18,511 bases of DNA from an uncultured bacterium (GTDB lineage: Bacteria; Patescibacteriota; Minisyncoccia; Phycocordibacterales; UBA9973), in assembly GCA_937895515.1 (NCBI GenBank), contig CALAYS010000065.1, positions 1 to 18,511 on the forward strand, read 5' to 3'. Below are positions 14,169 to 18,511 of this stretch, one piece after another. The position numbers were made by a program, and so were the translations under genes. Each line of letters opens with the position of its first letter. Within the stretch, counting starts at the first letter, position 1. A model generated the notes under the pieces. That model ran no database searches, was not told the DNA's origin, and saw nothing but the letters and a program-made list of their open reading frames with translations.

Positions 14169-15179
14169 ATGCACAGTGAGTTAATAAACATTGACAAGTT
14201 TACCACAATGCAATTGCCAGCCATGGCGAATGTTTTCCATATTAAAAATACTAATGAAATCATAGATTTTTATAAAAACTTAAAACCCAGTGAAAATCCA
14301 TTTATTTTAGGTGGGGGATCCAATTTAATAATTGCGCCAACAATTACCAATAGACCAATTTTAAAAATTGAAATCCTTGGAATTCAAATTCTTGAAAACA
14401 ATAATGATCAGGTGTTGGTTAAGCTTGGTGCCGGAGAGAATTGGGATAGTGTAGTTGAGTGGGCTGTGAATAATAATTATTCTGGTATTGAAGCACTGTC
14501 CGCTATTCCGGGTACTGTGGGCGCAACCCCAGTCCAAAATGTTGGGGCCTATGGCTCAGAAATAAAAGATGTATTTGTTTCTTTAAATGCTTATGATACT
14601 AAAAATAAAAATATTGTTACTTTAAATAAAGAACAATGTAATTTTAGTTATCGTAATAGTATTTTTAAAAGCACAGAAAAAGGTAGATATATAATAATTG
14701 ATGTTACTTTAATGCTATCAAAAAACAATCCCAAGGTTCCAGAATACAAAGGTGTGCAGGAATATTTTGATTTAGCAAATAATTTAAATCCAAACTTGTC
14801 CGATATTCGAAATGCAATTATTGAAATTAGATGGAGCAAATTACCTAATCCAGAAACATTACCTAACTGTGGATCATTTTTTGAAAATCCAATTATTGAA
14901 AATAAAGTAGCTGAAGATTTAAAAATAAAATACCCTAATATCCCAGTGTATCCGTATGGTGATAAAATCAAAGTCTCCGCGGGGTATCTTATTGATCAAT
15001 CAGGATTAAAGGGTATAGATTTTGGTAAAGTTGGGGTTTATGAAAAAAATGCACTGGTATTAGTTAACCGTGGTGGTGGTACATATGATGACCTTGTAAA
15101 AATAAAAGATATCATAATAAAAACCGTTTATGATAAATTTGGAATTACTCTTAGCCCCGAACCTGAGTTTGTAAATTAA
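14169..15179 (+). CDS. murB: UDP-N-acetylenolpyruvoylglucosamine reductase, type I
   Basis: An FAD- and NADPH-dependent enzyme that reduces the MurA product to UDP-MurNAc. FAD-binding motifs are GGGSNL (48-53) and GIEALSAIPGTVGATPVQNV (106-125, followed by GAYG). The loop YRNS (161-164) and overall length (336 aa) identify the E. coli-like type I class. The catalytic serine is Ser236 in PNCGSFFENP, and the C-terminal acid is in PEPEF. It is divergent from the HTH-MurA gene, sharing the 30-bp palindrome, so the two consecutive enzymes of the pathway are probably co-controlled. It ends in a strong symmetric terminator shared with tRNA-Leu. No Shine-Dalgarno precedes the ATG. Confidence 0.96.
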   Translation: MHSELINIDKFTTMQLPAMANVFHIKNTNEIIDFYKNLKPSENPFILGGGSNLIIAPTITNRPILKIEILGIQILENNNDQVLVKLGAGENWDSVVEWAVNNNYSGIEALSAIPGTVGATPVQNVGAYGSEIKDVFVSLNAYDTKNKNIVTLNKEQCNFSYRNSIFKSTEKGRYIIIDVTLMLSKNNPKVPEYKGVQEYFDLANNLNPNLSDIRNAIIEIRWSKLPNPETLPNCGSFFENPIIENKVAEDLKIKYPNIPVYPYGDKIKVSAGYLIDQSGLKGIDFGKVGVYEKNALVLVNRGGGTYDDLVKIKDIIIKTVYDKFGITLSPEPEFVN

Positions 15180-15206
15180 AAAAAACAGGATTAATCCTGT
15201 TTTTTT
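15179..15206. terminator. Symmetric bidirectional terminator of murB and tRNA-Leu
   Basis: A perfect 28-bp palindrome centred at 15192/15193: an A run, ACAGGAT, then its mirror and a T run. Read from either strand it is a hairpin followed by U, so it can terminate murB (plus) and tRNA-Leu (minus). It begins at the last base of the murB stop codon. Confidence 0.85.
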
Positions 15207-15212
15207 AATTTG

Positions 15213-15293
15213 TGCCGAAGGAGAGACTCGAACTCTCACCCCTCACGAGACTCGATTTTGAGTCGAGCGCGTCTACCATTCCGCCACTTCGGC
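15213..15293 (-). tRNA. tRNA-Leu (CAA)
   Basis: An 81-nt class II tRNA on the minus strand. Acceptor GCCGAAG pairs with CTTCGGC, with A as discriminator. The anticodon arm is CTCGA-CTCAAAA-TCGAG, giving anticodon CAA (UUG codons). A long variable arm TCTCGTGAGGGG and T arm GAGAG-TTCGAGT-CTCTC are present. The 3' CCA is not encoded. A possible promoter (TTGATT, 17 nt, TAAAGT) lies about 20 nt upstream but is weak. Confidence 0.95.
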
Positions 15294-15362
15294 ATATATT
15301 CACTTGTCCACATACTTTACACTGAAATTAGTTTATAATCAATATGCATTTAATTTTGTCTC

Positions 15363-15371
15363 TGGTATAAT
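15363..15371 (+). promoter_or_regulatory. Extended -10 promoter of parB
   Basis: TGGTATAAT is an extended -10 with a perfect hexamer (15366-15371), 6 nt before the parB ATG. A weak -35 ATGCAT lies at 15344-15349, 16 nt upstream of the hexamer. The transcript is predicted to be leaderless. Confidence 0.6.
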
Positions 15372-15377
15372 TATTTT

Positions 15378-16610
15378 ATGGCATTATATTCCAACTCAAT
15401 TTTTTTTATAGATACGGATAAAATAAATCCGAACCCTTACCAGCCTCGTCGTGAATTTGACGAGTCCGCACTGCGAGATTTAGCAGATTCTATTCGCCAA
15501 TATGGAGTATTGCAACCATTGGTTGTATCGCGTGTTGAAGTTGAAAAACAAGACGGCAGCGGTCTGGAAACTACATATGAACTTATTGCTGGGGAAAGAC
15601 GTCTTCGTGCATCACGGTTAGCTGGGGTTAAACAAGTTCCTGTTATTATCCGCGAGGGGGACGATAGCAAGATGAAGCTAGAATTAGCTATCATTGAAAA
15701 CCTGCAACGTGAAGATTTAAATGCAGTTGACCGCGCTCGGGCATTTATGCGACTTATTGATGAGTTTAGTTTAACTCATGCCCAAGTTGGACAAAAAATG
15801 GGTAAGAGTCGGGAATATGTTTCTAACTCGCTTCGGATACTGCAAATGCCTCAGGATATTTTAGACGCTCTCCAAGTTGGTAAAATAATGGAAGGCCACA
15901 CAAGACCATTAATGATGTTAGTTGATCGACCCGAAGAACAAGAGACTTTGTTTAAAGAAATAGTTTACAAAAAATTATCTGTCCGTGAAGCGGAAAGAAT
16001 TGCTCGTCGGATCGCAGTGGACCGTGTTCGTAAAAAGGAATTATTACCCGATGCTAATACACTAAGCATTGAAGATGATTTAGAAGAAAAGCTAGGTACC
16101 CGTGTGCATATTCAAAGAAAAGCCGACGGTGGTAAAATTACAATTGACTTTTTCTCGGATGCGGATTTAGAAGAGATTTTAAATTTATTAAAATCAAAAC
16201 AAATCGAACGCAATATTAATGAAGGCGGTAATACCGAAACAATGATGCAAAGATTTGAAAGACAAAGAGTTGCTCCACCAGAGAATCTGATTCCCCAGGA
16301 AACAACTATTAATGCTTTTGCAAATCCGGAACCAGTTGTATCCACTGATAGTCCAATAGAAGCCATTGATGAAGCCATCTCTTATATGATAAATAAAGAT
16401 GATGAAGTAAATAACATCGAATTAGGTGATAACTCAGTTGCTATGGAAATTGAAAAAGATGCTGTAATCCAAATTCCAGAACAAACAAATCAGCCTGTGA
16501 TCCAAAATATAAATCAAAATACATTTATTCCACAGTCTCAAAATAACGTAGAAAGTAAAGAATCAACAGAAGACCAAGATTTGTACAACATCTCAACCTT
16601 TAGCCTCTAA
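15378..16610 (+). CDS. parB: ParB/Spo0J chromosome-partitioning protein with a long C-terminal tail
   Basis: A CTP-dependent DNA clamp that loads at parS and spreads along the chromosome, working with ParA in segregation. The N-terminal CTP-binding domain carries NPYQPRREFD (19-28) and GERRLRAS (72-79), followed by ENLQREDLNAVDRARAF (107-123). The parS-binding HTH lies in LTHAQVGQKMGKSREYVSN (132-150), and the usual C-terminal dimerisation domain is DDLEEKLGTRVHIQRK through LEEILNLLK (233-272). ParB proteins usually end near there; this one continues for about 135 residues, polar and acidic, probably disordered, ending DLYNISTFSL. No parA gene and no exact consensus parS were seen in the window. 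It has its own promoter and terminator. Confidence 0.94.
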   Translation: MALYSNSIFFIDTDKINPNPYQPRREFDESALRDLADSIRQYGVLQPLVVSRVEVEKQDGSGLETTYELIAGERRLRASRLAGVKQVPVIIREGDDSKMKLELAIIENLQREDLNAVDRARAFMRLIDEFSLTHAQVGQKMGKSREYVSNSLRILQMPQDILDALQVGKIMEGHTRPLMMLVDRPEEQETLFKEIVYKKLSVREAERIARRIAVDRVRKKELLPDANTLSIEDDLEEKLGTRVHIQRKADGGKITIDFFSDADLEEILNLLKSKQIERNINEGGNTETMMQRFERQRVAPPENLIPQETTINAFANPEPVVSTDSPIEAIDEAISYMINKDDEVNNIELGDNSVAMEIEKDAVIQIPEQTNQPVIQNINQNTFIPQSQNNVESKESTEDQDLYNISTFSL

Positions 16611-16630
16611 AACCCCTTAATAGGGGTTTT
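16609..16630 (+). terminator. Terminator after parB
   Basis: A 9-bp stem AAAACCCCT/AGGGGTTTT around a TAAT loop, ending in a short T run. The 5' arm overlaps the parB stop codon. The -35 box of the next gene starts 3 nt later. Confidence 0.75.
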
Positions 16631-16633
16631 ATG

Positions 16634-16661
16634 TTGACAAAATTTCAAGTGGTGTTATTAT
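16634..16661 (+). promoter_or_regulatory. Promoter of first cassette gene
   Basis: Consensus TTGACA (16634-16639), a 16-nt spacer ending in TGT, then TATTAT (16656-16661), an extended -10. It is a strong-looking promoter placed immediately after the parB terminator. Confidence 0.65.
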
Positions 16662-16680
16662 AAGTTTTAAATTGAAACTT

Positions 16681-17127
16681 ATGGAAATTAAAGAACAAGA
16701 CATCCCAAGCGGGGCTGAAATAAAAAATATGACAGCCCTTATCGCGTATGAAAAAGTTGGGGAAGAAGGCAGAATTTATCTAACGATAACAGAAAAACTA
16801 TTCAAAGAGGATTCTCTAAAATCCACTATAACTTTTTGTAAAATCGAAAAAGGTGAATTTCCCGAAGAAACAGTTATGCGATCAATGAAAAAGATCGGGA
16901 AAATTGTAGATATTTCTTTTGTTAGAGATTTTTATTGGAAAGACGAAAGTGATATTTATAAAGTTTATCTTTACACTGGTATAGTAACAGCTTTGATAGC
17001 TATTCCTAAAAAGGTTGTAGCTGGAGATGTAACTAAAGTATCGTTATTTCAAGCGATTACATCTCCCGAGGTTACAAATTTGTCACAAGATTGTATTAAA
17101 ATGGTATTTGTACCATCTAAAAGTTGA
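16681..17127 (+). CDS. Uncharacterised protein, first of three tandem paralogs
   Basis: I do not recognise this 148-aa protein. It has no signal peptide or membrane segment and is predicted to be cytoplasmic and rich in charged residues. It shares four landmarks in the same order with the next two genes: an EKLF block (38-41), a KxGxI turn (71-75, KIGKI), a YW...VYLY strand pair (85-98) and a C-terminal SPxVT...VF segment (128-143). ATG 16681 is chosen; an in-frame TTG at 16672 would add three residues. The gene has its own consensus promoter and a following terminator, so it is monocistronic. Nothing in parB or the tRNA upstream indicates a role. Confidence 0.7.
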   Translation: MEIKEQDIPSGAEIKNMTALIAYEKVGEEGRIYLTITEKLFKEDSLKSTITFCKIEKGEFPEETVMRSMKKIGKIVDISFVRDFYWKDESDIYKVYLYTGIVTALIAIPKKVVAGDVTKVSLFQAITSPEVTNLSQDCIKMVFVPSKS

Positions 17128-17147
17128 TCCAATCTAAAAATTTTTGA

Positions 17148-17183
17148 TGGCATCTTGGTTTTTACTAAGGTGCTATTTTATTT
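17148..17183 (+). terminator. Terminator between first and second cassette genes
   Basis: An 11-bp stem TGGCATCTTGG/CTAAGGTGCTA (17148-17158 with 17165-17175, four G-T pairs), a 6-nt loop and a T-rich tract that runs into the next TTGACA box. Confidence 0.65.
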
Positions 17184-17210
17184 GACAAAAAGGTTTTAAA
17201 AGAGTAATTT
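17182..17210 (+). promoter_or_regulatory. Promoter of second cassette gene
   Basis: TTGACA (17182-17187), a 17-nt spacer, then TAATTT (17205-17210). The block from TTGACAAAA through ATTTAAAT to ACTAAAAAAATA is nearly repeated before the third gene, so the promoter regions are homologous. A leader of about 40 nt precedes ATG 17256. Confidence 0.6.
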
Positions 17211-17255
17211 AAATATTAACTAAAAAAATAATTTAACCCTTTAATAAATTTGAAA

Positions 17256-17702
17256 ATGAAAAAAAATGCATCAACAAGTCAAACAAGTGTTACTACCATG
17301 GAAGCAACAGCGAAATCTCTTCAATTATCTTTGGTAATCCAGGAAAGGAAAAACCAATTTGAAATAGTAGAAAAAACCTTTAGGGGGAATCGATCAAAAC
17401 AGTTTCCCTCAAAGCAATTAGAGGAAAATTATGTTGATCTAGAAAGGGCACACTTAAATGCTGCTATGTCAGCTATCCGTAAAGGAGGGCACATACAGAA
17501 TATTGAGTATCTAAAACGCTTAGTATATGAAGAAAAAAAAGGGGATACAATTATAATTTATCTTTATATTGCTAAGGGTAATTCACATAATATGGTGCCA
17601 ACTTTAAAACCTGATTTTTGGAATAAGGATAAAATACTTAATTCAATAGAAACGACACCTATGACCAAATGGGTGATGAAAGAGTATTTTAATATTAAAT
17701 AA
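17256..17702 (+). CDS. Uncharacterised protein, second of three tandem paralogs
   Basis: A 148-aa protein of unknown function, the same length as the preceding gene's product. After a Ser/Thr-rich N-terminus (about 20 residues) it shows the array's shared landmarks: VEKTF (38-42), RKGGHI (75-80), a VYEE...IIIYLY strand pair (90-104) and TTPMT...YFNI (133-147). Overall identity to its neighbours is low by eye, so the paralogs are old or fast-evolving. No transmembrane segment, signal peptide or catalytic motif is evident. ATG 17256 is chosen over an in-frame TTG at 17250. It has its own promoter and terminator. Confidence 0.68.
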   Translation: MKKNASTSQTSVTTMEATAKSLQLSLVIQERKNQFEIVEKTFRGNRSKQFPSKQLEENYVDLERAHLNAAMSAIRKGGHIQNIEYLKRLVYEEKKGDTIIIYLYIAKGNSHNMVPTLKPDFWNKDKILNSIETTPMTKWVMKEYFNIK

Positions 17703-17722
17703 GACCGTTCCTGTTTGTATAT

Positions 17723-17768
17723 AGCCTCGCTGTTAGTCTAATGACTTTCACGCGGGGCATTTTTATTT
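17723..17768 (+). terminator. Terminator between second and third cassette genes
   Basis: A 7-bp GC-rich stem GCCTCGC/GCGGGGC (17724-17730 with 17752-17758) encloses an inner hairpin AGTC-TAAT-GACT (17735-17746). ATTTTTATTT follows, leading straight into the next TTGACA. Confidence 0.65.
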
Positions 17769-17794
17769 GACAAAATCTATAAAAGTAGTATATT
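17767..17794 (+). promoter_or_regulatory. Promoter of third cassette gene
   Basis: TTGACA (17767-17772), a 16-nt spacer, then TATATT (17789-17794). It is followed by TAAATGGACTAAAAAAATA, a block shared with the second cassette's promoter region. Confidence 0.65.
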
Positions 17795-17818
17795 TAAATG
17801 GACTAAAAAAATACGCAA

Positions 17819-18325
17819 ATGATAGATAACACACAAGAACAAACCAATGCTGCCACAGCAACTGACACTGAAAACCTTGATGAGCTAGTGATCGTAGCTC
17901 ATTACAGAATTAACCATCTTGGAAATGTGGTGTTCTCTTTAGTAGAGAAACAATACAAAAATTATGGTATTCGATCGATTTTCCCCTCTGCTCATGTATT
18001 TGATAAAAATAAAGAAGAGGAAGACGATTTGAATAAAAAGAAACAAAAGCATAACGATTTATTTTTGGAAATTTCTTTAAATAAAACCGGTAGAATAATG
18101 AAGGAAACCGACCTTGTTGAAGAATTCATTTACTGGGAAAATGATAAACCCGTTTATCGTGTTCATCTTTATGTAATAGAAGAAGCAAAAACAGAGGAGT
18201 GGGTACTGCAAAATGAAACAATAATTCCAAGGTCTTTCGAATATGTTAACGAGAAAGATTATATGACAACACCTTTAACACAACAATGTGCACGAAAGGT
18301 ATTTAATTTCATTAAAAATAAATAG
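17819..18325 (+). CDS. Uncharacterised protein, third of three tandem paralogs
   Basis: A 168-aa protein of unknown function. A low-complexity N-terminus rich in Thr, Ala, Gln and Glu (1-20) precedes the shared landmarks: VEKQY (42-46), NKTGRI (88-93), an IYW...YRVHLY strand pair (104-118) and TTPLT...VFNFI (150-165). It is longer than its neighbours because of a highly charged insertion (about 62-80, KNKEEEDDLNKKKQKHND). It is most similar to the first paralog around the YW and LY positions and to the second at its C-terminus. No signal peptide or membrane segment is seen. It is flanked by its own promoter and a double-hairpin terminator. Confidence 0.7.
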   Translation: MIDNTQEQTNAATATDTENLDELVIVAHYRINHLGNVVFSLVEKQYKNYGIRSIFPSAHVFDKNKEEEDDLNKKKQKHNDLFLEISLNKTGRIMKETDLVEEFIYWENDKPVYRVHLYVIEEAKTEEWVLQNETIIPRSFEYVNEKDYMTTPLTQQCARKVFNFIKNK

Positions 18326-18353
18326 TTCAAGTTCCTTATTCCAAATTCCAAAC

Positions 18354-18420
18354 AAACCACCATCTAATTTTGTGGTTTAGCTCAAATATTCGTCGTGAGA
18401 CAGATATTTGAGCTTTTTTT
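18354..18420 (+). terminator. Tandem hairpins and strong terminator after third cassette gene
   Basis: The first hairpin AAACCAC/GTGGTTT (18354-18360 with 18372-18378) is followed at once by an 11-bp stem AGCTCAAATAT/ATATTTGAGCT (18379-18389 with 18404-18414) with a 14-nt loop and a run of seven T. It closes the three-gene array. Nothing is recognised in the remaining bases to 18511. Confidence 0.85.
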
Positions 18421-18511
18421 ATTTTTGATTAAAAGAAAGTAATCTAGAGAGTAGGGAATTTTGTTTCAAGTATTTTTCAATATGTTTGCGGGCGATGCTA
18501 CTTTAGATCGG

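Noticed and set aside
15294..15377. parS site near parB
   Set aside because: No 16-bp sequence resembling the consensus parS palindrome (TGTTNCACGTGAAACA) was seen here or elsewhere in the window by eye.
17101..17116. Small perfect hairpin ATGGTA-TTTG-TACCAT as a terminator
   Set aside because: It lies inside the coding end of the first cassette gene without a T run; the stronger hairpin at 17148-17175 is the likely terminator.
18466..18511. Possible C-terminal end of a minus-strand gene (RSKVASPANILKNT then stop) and, on the plus strand, an ATG followed by FAGDATLDR at the window edge
   Set aside because: Both are open to the edge but only about 10-15 codons long; neither is recognisable, so no feature is claimed.
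1..18511. CRISPR arrays, insertion sequences, riboswitches and rRNA genes
   Set aside because: No regularly spaced repeats, transposase genes, known riboswitch-like leaders (5' leaders are nearly absent) or rRNA segments were recognised.

Overview
The window is a low-GC, densely packed chromosomal segment, most likely from a Candidate Phyla Radiation (Patescibacteria) bacterium, probably of the Parcubacteria type. This is inferred from gene content and style: an IF2 without its N-terminal region, a single-domain GIY-YIG protein, very short intergenic spaces, few Shine-Dalgarno sequences, and -10 boxes almost touching start codons. TGA is used as a stop (for example at 9951-9953 and 17125-17127), so the UGA-recoded CPR lineages (Absconditabacteria, Gracilibacteria) are unlikely.

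Layout. Positions 1-2177 (minus) hold a translation unit: a DUF4446 membrane protein, infB and the start of rbfA. A compact divergent promoter separates it from a cysteine desulfurase and a ClpB-type AAA+ unfoldase (2241-6182, plus). A degenerate Nudix-like gene converges on clpB and shares its terminator. Positions 6888-9953 carry tRNA-Tyr, a PBP4-type D-Ala-D-Ala carboxypeptidase, alanine racemase, bL33, tRNA-Trp and a GIY-YIG gene. Positions 9958-11660 hold D-Ala-D-Ala ligase and a methyltransferase. miaA and an unusual HTH-MurA fusion run on the minus strand (11661-14126), divergent from murB (14169-15179). tRNA-Leu(CAA) (minus) and parB follow. The last 1.9 kb hold three small, mutually related genes of unknown function, each with its own promoter and terminator.

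Functional picture. Most of the centre concerns peptidoglycan: Alr makes D-Ala, Ddl joins it, MurA and MurB start the UDP-MurNAc branch, and DacB trims stem peptides. The most interesting locus is 12597-15179. A MurA-like protein carries an N-terminal XRE-type DNA-binding domain, and a perfect 30-bp palindrome fills most of the 42-bp gap to divergent murB, overlapping the likely -10 boxes of both genes. This suggests, but does not prove, a self-regulating enzyme-repressor at the entry to cell-wall synthesis. The second is the 16634-18420 array: three diverged paralogs as repeated promoter-gene-terminator cassettes. A third, window-wide signal is a set of core-gene promoters whose -10 hexamers lie only 6-9 nt before the start codon, predicting mostly leaderless mRNAs.
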